The notes under the pieces are model-generated. The model worked only from the letters and a program-made list of their open reading frames with translations, did not search any database and had not been told where the DNA came from. Shown here piece after piece: positions 43,640 to 53,218 of a stretch of DNA of 64,000 nt. Positions within the stretch are counted from its first letter, which is position 1, and every line of letters starts with the position of its first letter. Origin of the DNA: Protopterus annectens (lineage: Eukaryota > Chordata > Ceratodontiformes > Protopteridae); the NCBI RefSeq assembly GCF_019279795.1, contig NC_056744.1, positions 898,842,110-898,906,109 of the forward strand, given 5' to 3'. Position numbers and translations under genes: made by a program.

Positions 43640-43747
43640 ACGAGATCTGAGTAGTTACTGCCTAGCATTGTGTGGGATATAGGGGAGCCTCGAGCCGGTG
43701 GAATTAGCTCTCGAGCTTTAGTATTGGCCGAGTCGGAGCCGAGGATC
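43640..43747 (+). repeat. Truncated right inverted terminal repeat of DIRS-B2
   Basis: It matches the reverse complement of 37700-37800. The outer roughly 80 bp seen in B1 are absent. Confidence 0.85.
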
Positions 43748-43839
43748 AAATCTTCCAAGGACCTCTTTGTGAAAGACGTTTAAAAAATAATACAGCTAAG
43801 TAACATTTTAAAAAACAAAGTATTACAGCTTGGTATGAT

Positions 43840-43885
43840 TAAGCACTTTTATCCCTCATAGACTTGGGACTTCATCAGAATCGTT
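43840..43885 (-). ncRNA. Hammerhead-ribozyme-like motif (degenerate)
   Basis: Read on the minus strand: CTGATGA (43872-43878), then a possible stem GTCCC/GGGAT closing a 10-base loop (43851-43870), then AAAA where the hammerhead core has GAAA. The inverted arm at 46769-46792 carries the matching half with the canonical GAAA (GGGATGAAAGC) but has lost the CTGATGA half. Hammerheads are known in the terminal repeats of Penelope-like elements. The identification is from short motifs only. Confidence 0.35.
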
Positions 43886-44322
43886 GATAAAGCAATTAAA
43901 AGACTTTATATAATTTAACAGTCATTTGATACTGGATTAATTTAAGGTTTAAAGAGACAGTACCACAAATCACTTTGGTCAGAAACATCAAATACAAAAA
44001 TTTCATAGGACATCAACACTCAATCCATTAAAGTATATAAACAAAACGTAATCAACAAGAACTGTGCCTAAAAAAGCTGCATTAATAGTACAATAAATGA
44101 TCAAAAATAAACTACTCTAACATTTTCTTTGTTGATGAAACTTTAGAAATATTGTTTTTAAAATTAATTGGTTACAGTTTCATAAGACATCCACAGGAGC
44201 AAAAAAAAAAAAAAACTTTTCCAAAGTAAACTACAGTGTACTAAATGATATAAAAAGTTTTACATCCCTCACAATCCTGAGTAGAGGTATATACATATGC
44301 TCGTCATTACACACCTTGGCCT

Positions 44323-46700
44323 GGTTACAGTTCCATAAGAACAAAACCAGCACTAATAAACAACATTCCCTAGAACTTGGAAACAAAGTTAAAAAATTAA
44401 AAAAAACTGACAAATCCGACTACTACCACAACATGCAAATCAAACATCAGAATAACCCACAAAAATTCTGGGCAGCAGTGAACAACCTATTACAACCAGG
44501 TAAAATACCACACCCACCCCCAAAACAGCTTCCAACTGTGGAAGCATACCCACCCAGTTCAACAACTATTTCACAGAATCCATTCAATCCCTATCCAGTC
44601 ATCTGAATAACAATAACCCTACCTCTCCAGAAACAACCCCCAATACCCCCGTCAAAATAGCACTAACTTTTTCAAACTAAACCCAGTCCCCATCTATTAC
44701 ATCAAAAAAACTACTTAAAAAAATAAAACTGACTATTGGTTGCTGATAACCGCCCTGTAGATTATCTAAAAAGTGCATCTCAAGCCATCTCCTACCCAGT
44801 AACCGTACTTGTAAATAGGTCCATAACAGAGGCATGTGACCCCACTATTTGGAAAATCTCACATCTTGCCTCTGCACAAAGGTGGTAGCTCCTATGAACT
44901 CACTAATTATCACCCTATTGCCACACCCACCCCCCCGTCTAAAATCCTAAAAATAGTACACTCCCAACTCATAGAATATCTATCTCACAACCTCCTGTCC
45001 CGTACCCAACATGGTTTCCGCCCTGCACGTAACACCACAACAGCCCTACTACCTTCACAAACAGTTTATCAGCACAGAAACTACTCCCAGTTTGTACCAA
45101 CCGTATTCCTGGACCTTTTAAAGGTCTTCGACATGGTCAATCACACCAAACTCATTAATATCCCCTCCTCCCACAACCTCAGCGACACAGCTGTAGCCTG
45201 GTTCCAAAGCTACTTAACTGATCATCAGCAAAGTGTTTGTTGGCAAGAGTCCCCCTCACTCCTACCAGTTACCTTAGGGTACCGCAAGGCTCCATCCTTG
45301 GACCCCTTCTTTTCTCACTATTTGCCATCACCTCCACTCTGCTACTCCCCATGCCAATATTATTCAATACTCTGACAACTCCACTCTGATCTGCTGTGCT
45401 TCTACCCTTGACCTTCAGTCCATCACCTAAGACTCCTTTCTATCTGTTGAAACATGGCTAACAAACTCCCAACTTATATTAAATCCCAACAAAACTAAAC
45501 ATATGCTTTTCTACCCCACTAGAAATACTTTTACTTCCACGACCTCTCATATCTTCTCTAAGAATAAAACCATAATCACTCCTATCCCCTATACCAAACT
45601 GCTAGGTGTTATAATAGATAACGGCCTGAAATTTGACCTCCACATTGACCAGTCCATCAATAAAGTTCACAAGAAACTTGGCCTCCTATATAGGAATAAA
45701 CAATTTCTAACAAGCAATACAAAACTCACAATTGCTAGAACACAATTACTATCAACGCTCCTATATGCATCCCCAATTCTAACAAACTTGTGTAAAACTG
45801 ACTTTACCAAGCTTGAAATCTGCTTGTAACAAAATCTCCAAATTTGCCTCTAATGCTTCCTATAAATCCCGTCACGGTCCATCACTCAAGCAACTTGGCT
45901 GGCTAGAACTCCCTCTTTTACTTCAGTTTAATCAACTAACCTTAGTTCATAAAATTCTCCACCACCCAGAAAAGGTTGCAGGCCTCAAGAGACATTATTC
46001 AACTATTCTATGCATCAAGATCCCTTCACTCAAACAGTAAACTACTCCAAGTCACCAAAGCAAAAAACTCAGTAGGTGAAGCCCTCTTCTCCAACTATCT
46101 TTCCAAGCTTTGGAACTCTCTCCCCAACCCATTAATGTCCACTTCCACATCTAAACAGTTTGAAAAACACCTAAAAATCCACCTTGCAAACTCATGGCTC
46201 TGCTTCTGTCACAGTCCATGTTAGTCCCCCTCAAAGCACCCTTCCAGCCTTCCTTCAGTACTATGCTAGACCACCTCCTTAAACATTGAACTCATTCAAC
46301 AAACTCCTTATAGATGCTTATATCAAACTTAACTCTCATCAGTTTCTAATGTCTTGACTATACCTATATTTCTGTTTCAAAGCTCTATCCACTGAAATGA
46401 AGTACAAACCCCCATGATGTATTAAATGTTCTTGCTATAATTCCTATTGTTTAACTCCTGTGAAACCAGTACTGCTGTAAATGTTCTTGCTATAATTATT
46501 TTATTAACTCCTGTAAAACTATTAATGTATTTAGAGCTATGTATCAAATCACTGTTTTTAAAACTTTGTTACTATACTATATACTAATGAGTATGTAGTG
46601 TATCACATTGGAGCTTTTCTCCCTGGGCCTCCACTGAAAAAGGACACATGTCCAGATGGACTTTCCCGGTTAACAAATGTAAAATAAATAAAATAAATAT
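44323..46700 (+). mobile_element. L2-like LINE, 5'-truncated, plus strand
   Basis: This is a non-LTR retrotransposon fragment of the L2-like group. Pre-RT linker: NKVKKLKKTDKSDYYHN and NNPQKFWAAVNNLLQPGK (44380-44505). RT fingers and palm: SQLIEYLSHNLLSRTQHGFRP (about 44965-45025), VFLDLLKVFDMVNH (45100-45145), and AWFQSYLTDHQQSV (45195-45240). The catalytic YADD position reads YSDN near 45368-45380. C-terminal domain: YTKLLGVIIDNGLKFDLHI (about 45590-45645) and LSKLWNSLP (about 46100-46128). The 3' end has CTCCCTGGGCCTCCACTG and an AAATA-type tail ending near 46700. Several frameshifts make it inactive. Confidence 0.8.
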
Positions 46701-46989
46701 TGAGAAAATATTTTAAAACAGTATTTCTAAAGTTTCATCAACAAAGAAAAACTTATAATGGTTTATTTCCAAGTCTGTGAGGGATGAAAGCTCTTAACCG
46801 TACTAAGCTGGATTAGTTTGTTTTTTAAAATGTTACATAGCTGTATTTTTGTTTTAAAAGTCGTTTATAAAGAGGTTCTTGGAAGATCCCAACTCATGGA
46901 ATGTTTTTTCTTTGAAAACAGTTATTAGTGGTGCGCCGTTCTGCTGGATTAAGCTAGGTACACTGCATGAGCTTTCTAACTGTTCTGAG

Positions 46990-47072
46990 CCCAACATTTT
47001 GTCATGTGAGATTTCAACTATCCCTCCATCAACTGGGAGACCTACATAAGCACAAACATTCTTGACTAGAAG
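46990..47072 (+). pseudogene. Split CR1 (plus), piece 2: endonuclease core
   Basis: This reads DFNYPSINWETYISTNILD (about 47009-47066), the CR1 endonuclease GDFN-PSINW block. The piece before it (QPN) is at 37529 and the piece after it (KFLNFVNTNAVEQ) begins at 47070/49331. It ends at the exact insertion point of DIRS-A2. Confidence 0.8.
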
Positions 47073-47245
47073 ATGTTCTTCGTGTTTCACTGTTGCAGTC
47101 ATCACATTTGGGTTATATCCCTGCCAGGGTAGCCCTCGGCCGGCTCAAATACCAGAGGCTTAGTATTTCTGTATCGGTTGCTGTCGCTTCAGGACTGACC
47201 TCGGGTCGTCAGTAGTATAAAGTAAGGCAGCCGATGCCATTACAT
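47073..47245 (+). repeat. Left inverted terminal repeat of DIRS-A2
   Basis: The tip is ATGTTCTTCG, followed by TTTCACTGTTGCAGTCATCA. TATAAAG at 47216-47222 points inward. Confidence 0.88.
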
Positions 47246-47249
47246 GAGT

Positions 47250-47640
47250 CTCTCTTGCTGTGGAGCTCAAAGCAGAAGCAGTTCGAAAGGGACTACCTTT
47301 CTCACCACCCCCACCACCCATGCCTTCACCACAGATGCATTAGACTATGCTTGGGGTGCACACCTGGACGGCAGGTGCATACAGGGCCAATGGAGCCCGC
47401 AGCAAATCCCTCTGCACTTCAAAAAGAGATGATGGCTGTCCAAGCACGCCTTGATAGCTTTCAAGCCCCATTCTCTCCCCATGGGCTCTCCTGATCAAAA
47501 CAGACACCACCACTGTGATGTGGTATATCAACAAGCAGGGAAGGACACAATTCCTACCAGGTTCTCTCAACTCTCTCGCAGACCAATTAATCAGAAATCT
47601 TCTGGACCCACACGAGTGGCACCTCAACAGAAGAACCTTT
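47250..47640 (+). pseudogene. DIRS-A2 RNase H remnant
   Basis: Readable words are FTTDALDYAWGAHLDGRC (about 47328-47383), LHFKKEMMAVQ (about 47411-47443) and KTDTTTVMWYINKQGR (about 47497-47543). About 20 codons are missing after that block compared with A1. NSLADQLIRNLLDPHEW (47569-47618) follows. Frame changes separate the blocks. Confidence 0.7.
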
Positions 47641-47929
47641 ACCCTAATAACCCAGAAATGGGGCACCCCGAAGGTCAACCTCTTTGCCTCCCACACCAAC
47701 CATCAGCTCAGCAAATTCTACACCAGGGAGCATCACTGCATGGCTTGGAAAGTGGATGCCCTTTCCTTCCCCGGGTCAGTCTATCAGTCTGTCTTTCCTC
47801 CACTACCTCTCATCCCAAGGGTACTGCTCAAAGTAAAGGATTAAAAAAACAAGGACAATTCTTATAGCTCCAGACTGGCCTCGCCAACACTGGTACCCCT
47901 TTCTGCGCAGTATGTTCCCACTGCCACCT

Positions 47930-48853
47930 TGGCATCTTCCTCCGATTCCAAACCTGCTGACCCAGAGGGAAGGGGAATTCATGCATCCCCAATTGCAGAC
48001 ACTCAGTTTGGCAGCTTGGCTTATTCCCTAACCCTGGATCAGTCTGCCAACCTCAGTAAACAGGTTCTAGATGTTATACGTGAGGCCAGATGCCCTAGCA
48101 CTAGAAAGTCTTATGCTGACAAATGGAAAAGTTTTGCAACTGGATCCAGGCTAAGGGAGCCAGTATGGCACAGCCCAGCCCTCCCTCCCTCTCATCCTGG
48201 ATTACTTGGCTGACTTACTACACAGTGGCCTCTATTTCTCCTCTATAAAATTTTTCTCCTGGAAGGCAGCTTTCTTTCTGGCCATCACTTCAGCCAGAAG
48301 TCTGAGCTGCAAGCGTTCATGGCTGTGGAAACCATCTTCCATGCTGACAGGGTATCCCTCAGAACTAACCCATCCTTCATGCCCAAGATGGTATCCAGTG
48401 TGGCTCTCAACCAATCCATTCATTTGCCCACCTTTTTTCCTAATCCACAGAACAAGGGGGAAAGGATCCTGCACTCTAGATGTGCAAACAGCTCAGATTC
48501 TATCTAGACAGGACTAAATCCTTCAGAACGTCTGATCAATTGCTGGTTAGCTTTGCTACAGGGTCAGAAGGCAAAGTCCCCTCCAAACAAACCATTTCCA
48601 AATGCATAGCACACTGCATCCATTTCTGCTACAAACAACATGGAAGGCCTCCCCCCAAGGGGGTCAGCACTCACTCCACCAGAGCAGCCTCCACCTCTGT
48701 GGAGTCCCCACCAGGGACATCCTGGAGGCTGCCACCTGGACATCTGTTCACACTTTTACCAGACATTACCACCTGCCTCTCTTCTCCAAATCCAGGGCAT
48801 GGTTTGCCTCTGCAGTCTTGCAGGGTATCCTAGCCAGCCCCTCGTTTCCTTGA
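47930..48853 (+). pseudogene. DIRS-A2 tyrosine recombinase (internally deleted)
   Basis: The N-terminal part is STRKSYADKWKSFATGS (about 48099-48150). The text then jumps from HSGLYFSSIKF straight to FSWKAAFFLAITSARS (about 48205-48302). Relative to A1 this removes about 200 bp and damages the first catalytic Arg block. The C-terminal half reads FHADRVSLRTNPSFMPK, THSTRAASTSV (about 48669-48702, His-x-x-Arg) and HTFTRHYHLPLFSKSRA (about 48750-48800, with the Tyr), in different frames. It is non-functional. Confidence 0.8.
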
Positions 48854-48891
48854 CTGCCTCCACCCATTTCCTCAGCTTTGGGAATCGACCC

Positions 48892-48988
48892 AAATGTGAT
48901 GACTGCAACAGTGAAACACGAAGAGCACAGTACAGTTGTGTACACTTACCGTAAATGTAGATGTTAGAGTGTATTCACTGTTGCAGTC
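48892..48988 (+). repeat. Internal complementary region of DIRS-A2
   Basis: To about 48928 it is the reverse complement of the left tip. From about 48929 it is the reverse complement of the right tip (49285-49330). Confidence 0.87.
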
Positions 48989-49126
48989 CTGGTTTCCCTC
49001 CCTCCATCCCCCTTTCTTCTCTTCCCTTACAAGGGACATATTGGTATTTACTTTCTACTGGTGGGGTTCTTCCACCAGAACCTGGCTCCTACTTGGGGGC
49101 TCCTGACAGGTTAGGGCAAGAAAAAC

Positions 49127-49330
49127 TGATGTAATGGCGTCTGCTGCCTTACTTTATACTATTGACAACCTGATGTCAGTCCTGAAGCGACATCAACCGA
49201 CGCAGAAATACTAAACCTCTGGTATTCGGGCTGGACTACGCTACCCTGGCAGGGATAACCCAAATGTGATGACTGCAACAGTGAATACACTCGAATATCT
49301 ACATTTATGGCAAGTGTACACAACTGTACT
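49127..49330 (+). repeat. Right inverted terminal repeat of DIRS-A2
   Basis: It is the reverse complement of 47073-47245 up to GACTGCAACAGTGAA, then a 45-bp right-specific tip ending CAACTGTACT. TTTATA near 49151 mirrors the inward TATAAAG of the left side. Confidence 0.88.
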
Positions 49331-49631
49331 TTCCTGAACTTTGTCAACACAAATGCTGTGGAACAGATAGCCTGCACCCCTGCAAGGGGCTCAAATTCCC
49401 TAGACGTAGCACTCACCAGCATGGTGAGGTCACTGCAGTCTCTCCTGTGTGATGCCCATCCTGGTAAGGTCTGACCACAAATCAGTCTTGTTTGAAGTAA
49501 CTATTTGAACTGATACCTCCAGAGGAACAAAAAAAAAAACACTTTTCCAAAGCAAACTACAGCCTACTAAACCATGGTATAAAAAGTTTTACATCTCTCA
49601 CAATCGCAGACAACAGTGACTCCTGTGCAGA
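49331..49631 (+). pseudogene. Split CR1 (plus), piece 3: end of endonuclease and linker
   Basis: It starts in frame with piece 2: FLNFVNTNAVEQIACTPARG (from 49331), SLDVALTSMV, then a decayed SDHKSVLFEV (about 49465-49500), the C-terminal Asp-His block of the endonuclease. A linker LFQSKLQPTKPWYKKFYISHN (about 49538-49602) follows. It ends where the 3' terminus of a minus-strand CR1 begins (49632). Confidence 0.8.
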
Positions 49632-49787
49632 GGTTCATAGGTTGGTACTAGGCTATCTGCTCTAGAGCCTATACAAGCCTAGCCATAACAATTCCCTAGC
49701 TATTTCTTCCTACAATATTTACTTCCCTGGACCCCTGTCTAGCAGGGCAACTGACGTGATCCCCGGGGTGAATTTCCTATCTCCCAT

Positions 49788-51660
49788 CTAATAGTCAAGG
49801 TTCCTTTTGAAGTGGGCCAAAGAGGCGCTCTGCTTAACATGTATGGGCAGTCTATTCCAGAGTCTGGGGAGTCTCTGGGTCAGGAACCTATCCCTCCAAC
49901 ATGTTTTGTTCATTGTGATAACAAGGATTCGATCCTTGGAGCGTGTGGCTTTGAGGGATTGGGATTTCTTTAAGTGTAGCATGTTCGGCAGCTCTGGGTT
50001 TGACATGGCCTTGTATGTTGAGCAGAAATCGCCTCTGAGTAGATGATATGCGACAGAGTATAGCTGGAGTTTTTTTAGATGGTCAGTGTAGGGCATCTGC
50101 TTTAGGCCCGTGATTTCTTTATTGAGGTATTTCTGCAGCCTTTCCAGTTGTTGCAGATGTCTTGAGAGGTACAAACCAAATGGGGCGTTGTATTCTATAA
50201 TGGGTCTAATGAGGGATGAGTGCAGTGGGACAATGACCTCCTTTTTTCTGGATGAAAAGCCCTTAGTGATGAGGTATGCCACATAGAAGGATTTCCTGAC
50301 TGTTGTGGCGATGTGGTTATTGAAGGTGAGACCACTGTCCACAAGTCTCTTATCACACTTTTGGTGATTAGTGTACTGCCACCTATGTGGTAATTCACGG
50401 GTACACGTTTTTCCCAAAGGGGATAACTATACATTTCTTGGCATTAAGCTTGAGCCCATGACTCTGGCACAAAGCATCCATTTCTGTAAGGACCTTTTGT
50501 AGAATATCCACGTCATTTGGGGATTCAATAATGACTCCCAGTTTACAGTCATCTGTAAACGTTGTTAGCCAGAGTGCCTTAGTGTTGGCCTGTACTTCAG
50601 AGAAGTAGATGCCAAACAATAGCAGTCCCAGGACTGAACCCTGAGGTACTCCACTTGTCTGGAGCTGGATTTGGATTAGGCTACTTTTACAGTGTGGGTT
50701 CTGTCAGTAAGCCAGTTGGCAACCCATCGAGTGACGTAGGGATTAATGCCCAACTCAGTAAGTTTATCTATGATTCCAGAGTGGGGGATGGTGTTGAAGG
50801 CCTTGAGGTCTAGATAGGCTGTGTGGACTGCCTTACCCTTGTCCACAACTCTGGAGACTGATTTGAAGAAGTCAGTCAGGTTCAGGAGACCAGATCGGCC
50901 TTCATGAACCCAAACTGGGTGGGGTCCAGTGTTTGAAGGTTGCCAATGTCTTTGTTTATAAGTTCCATGATAATACTTTCCATGGCGTTGCAGATCAGGC
51001 TCGTCAGACTGATGGGGCAGTAGTTCCCAGGATCCAAGGTGGATCCCCCCTTGTGGAGTGGGATAACTGTAGCTGTGCACCACTCAGTGGGCACTAAGCC
51101 TGAGGTGAGGCTATGATTAAACATGACACTTAGGTGAGATGTCAGTTCATTTTGTAGTTCATGTAGTACACAGCCCAGGATGTAGTCTGGTCCCATGGAT
51201 GCTGTATGCTTTGGAGAGTGCGGTTTTTACCTCTGTGGCCATTATTACCAGAATTTGGCCATCTTTCGGTATTGAAATGGGCCCTTTAGTTGATGGGGGG
51301 GGTGAAGTTGGCACTGAATCGATCTGCCAGGATATTGGCAATATTCTTGGGATCAGTATATTTAATGCCATTCTGTTGTAACTCAGAGCAGATCTGAGCA
51401 TTGCCATTTAGATTCTTGACATATGCCTTGTGGTTGTCTTTGGAATCTTTGGCAATTTTATTTTCGTAATTAGCTTTGGAGGATTTTTTGAGGGAGCTCA
51501 GCTTTTTACTAAGGCTGGTGAGGGAGTTTTTTGCATCCTGGGATTTTTCTGCAACAGTTTCTTCCTTTTGTTGTAAAGTTTGTTTATGGCAGGAGACCAC
51601 CAGATTGGCTTTTTTTTTTTTTTTTTGAGGAGAGTGTCTTAGTTCTATTTGGGATGGCAC
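49788..51660 (-). pseudogene. CR1 minus copy 1, reverse transcriptase and C-terminal domain
   Basis: The linker includes KANYENKIAKDSKDNHKAYVK (about 51475-51415) and LADRFSANFTPP. RT blocks: AVHTAYLDLKAFNTIPHSGI (about 50830-50775, Asp block with Asn replacing the second Asp), WVANWLTDRTHTVKV (50720-50680), GLLLFGIYFSEVQ (about 50630-50595), and TTFTDDCKLG (about 50565-50535, catalytic F-x-D-D). The C-terminal part holds YDHL-like repeats, LKQMPYTDHLKKLQLYSVAYHLL (about 50105-50040) and RLPRLWNRLPIHVKQS (about 49870-49825). The stop at 49788 is followed by the CR1 3' UTR. Confidence 0.83.
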
Positions 51661-51749
51661 GATTCAAGCACGAGTCGATCTGCTCGTACAGTCCCTTAGT
51701 GTAGGATTCAGCAGTCGAACTTGCAGTTCCCGTCAGCATGGGTGTCATG

Positions 51750-52400
51750 AAGTTTGTCACTTTTGACTGAGTAGCATGAAGTTGGCTTTGGAAAAGTTTT
51801 TTTATGGAGGTTTCCTTACTGTGGGGGGATGTGGATGTCAAGGGTGATTAGCTTATGGTCAGACCTGACCAATGAGGGGGTGACTATAGGTATGGAGCAT
51901 CGATTTCCCATGTTGGTAATGACCAGGTCTAGGATATCAGAGCCCGCAGTATTAGGGTGTTTGGTTGTATCTTAATATTTTCCAGTATGTTTAGAAAGGT
52001 GTAGTGAGAATCTTGGGGCATGGTGGGGGATCTGTAGAAAGCTACAATTTGCATTGCAGTCTTACCTAGTGTTAGTTGCACCTGGAGAATTTCAGACACA
52101 TTGTGTTGGGCAACTAGTCTGGCAGTGTGAATATCCTTGGTGAATATGGACACTCCTCCACCTTTAGTGTTTCGGTCCTGGTTTAGTGGCCTAAGTGTAG
52201 TAAGAGTTGTAGCCTGGTATTGCAGGGGGGGGCTCTCTGGAGCCTTTAACCACGTCTCAGTTACTGTACAGATATCGATGCTCTCCATTTTTAGGAGTGC
52301 CAAGAGAGAGTGCATTTTGAGGTTTAGATTTCTAGCATTGAGTAGAATTACCTTCAGATTTTGCATGCTTGTACCCGTTACGGTGGTGGTTTTGTCCTTT
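51750..52400 (-). pseudogene. CR1 minus copy 1, endonuclease
   Basis: This is the apurinic-type endonuclease that nicks target DNA. Blocks on the minus strand: LKVILLNARNLNLKMHSL (about 52360-52305), DICTVTETWLKAP (52275-52240, catalytic Glu), KGGGVSIFTKDIHTARLV (about 52170-52115), LQVQLTLGKTAMQIVAFYRSPT (52090-52020), and IQPNTLIL (about 51975). A frame change removes the GDFN block. DLVITNMGN and RSDHKLITLDIH (about 51880-51835) complete the domain. Confidence 0.8.
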
Positions 52401-52449
52401 GAACTTTGTCTAAAAACGTCGATCATGTTGTCCCAGGTAGACAGATACT

Positions 52450-53218
52450 GGATGCCCTTTGAATGACACCAGAAGCTTAGCCAATTATTGAAGTCAATCA
52501 TTTTGTCCTTGTACTGTGGTATTTTTCTGGGCGAAGGCAGGATGCTACTTAGGGCTAGGGTCATACCTGCCTGGGCCACATGATCAGAGAGCTCTTCCAT
52601 GTCTCTTTTCATGTAGTCCAGGGAGGTACATCTCAAGTGATTCACTCCAACATGGACAATGACAGTCATATTTGTACTTGTTGTGGAGTGATTTGAGTGC
52701 ACGCATTATGTAGCGGATCCTGGCACCCAACAGGCAGCTGACTGTAATTTTCTCCTTGTTCAGCCTGGTGAATGGGACATCAGGTGTGTGACTAGTCACT
52801 GATGACTAAAGTGTTGGGTATGTTGTCTTGCCTTAGGGGCTGTTGTTGGGTGGCACACTGGTGTTGTGAGCTATGTAACACTTTGGTTATGATTGGTGTT
52901 TGTTTGTGTTTCAGCTTCAGAGGTCCTTGTTGTTTGGGCAGGTTACTGTTAGCCCTCATATGTGGGGGCCCTTTAGTTTTGCTGACTGTCTAGCACAGTC
53001 TTGGGTGGCGAGCGCTTTTCTTCCAGTTTGGCTATGTAAGTGCATCTCTTGCAGGTTGTAGTGTTGGGTGGTAAGAGGAGAGGGTTGTCTGTGTACATAA
53101 GGCAATTGCTGCATTGTCCCAGTATGCCCAGATTCACCAGGAGGAGAGGAGAAATCACCAGAAGCTGTCCCTTTGACATGCCTGGTTTGGTGCTTTCTTT
53201 TTTTTTTGTAAAGTACAA
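52450..53218 (-). pseudogene. CR1 minus copy 1, ORF1 (zinc module and esterase)
   Basis: The N-terminal part reads GQCSNCLMYTDN...TTTCKRCTYIAKLEEK (about 53150-53045), a C-x2-C ... C-x2-C module. After frame changes, the esterase-like (SGNH hydrolase) part reads VHVGVNHLR (about 52670-52640), LDYMKRDMEELSDHVAQAG, LSSILPSPRK and WLSFWCHSKGIQYLSTWDNM (52480-52425). In CR1 ORF1 such an esterase is established. Its role in retrotransposition is not fully understood. Here the esterase frame runs on into the endonuclease without a stop. Confidence 0.75.

Larger units (their letters stand above)
37649..43747 (+). mobile_element. DIRS-B copy 2 (B2), right tip deleted
   Basis: This is a nearly full-length DIRS-B element. 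The left tip ATGTTAAGTTGTCC begins at 37649. The internal complementary region is at 43341-43440. The right ITR is recognisable from about 43640 but stops at 43747 after GCCGAGGATC, about 80 bp short of the expected tip. It lies inside the left arm of an inverted repeat, and comparison with the intact right arm shows that about 30 bp of arm sequence was lost at the same point. Compared with B1 it has no GT expansion and keeps the RT YLDD and recombinase Tyr. Confidence 0.9.
37577..46989 (+). mobile_element. Inverted-repeat-bounded block inserted in CR1 (possible Penelope-like sequence)
   Basis: The outer arms 37577-37648 and 46919-46989 are reverse complements, starting CTCAGAACAG and ending CTGTTCTGAG. 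The match continues inward as 43748-43869 with 46769-46889, and 44123-44160 with 46711-46750. The left arm is interrupted by DIRS-B2. Between the arms lies an L2-like LINE. The GCCCAAC that flanks the right arm (46989-46995) also occurs in the left flank at 37523-37529. A hammerhead-like motif in the left arm suggests a Penelope-like element terminal sequence, but no Penelope RT or GIY-YIG domain is present. Confidence 0.5.
47073..49330 (+). mobile_element. DIRS-A2, short derivative with both ends intact
   Basis: This DIRS-A element is only about 2.26 kb long. Left ITR 47073-47245, right ITR 49127-49330 and the internal complementary region are all present. Gag and RT are absent: RNase H remnants begin immediately after the left ITR. 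The recombinase also has an internal deletion (near 48240). The host CR1 reading frame continues across the insertion point without any duplicated base, as expected for DIRS integration. Confidence 0.9.
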
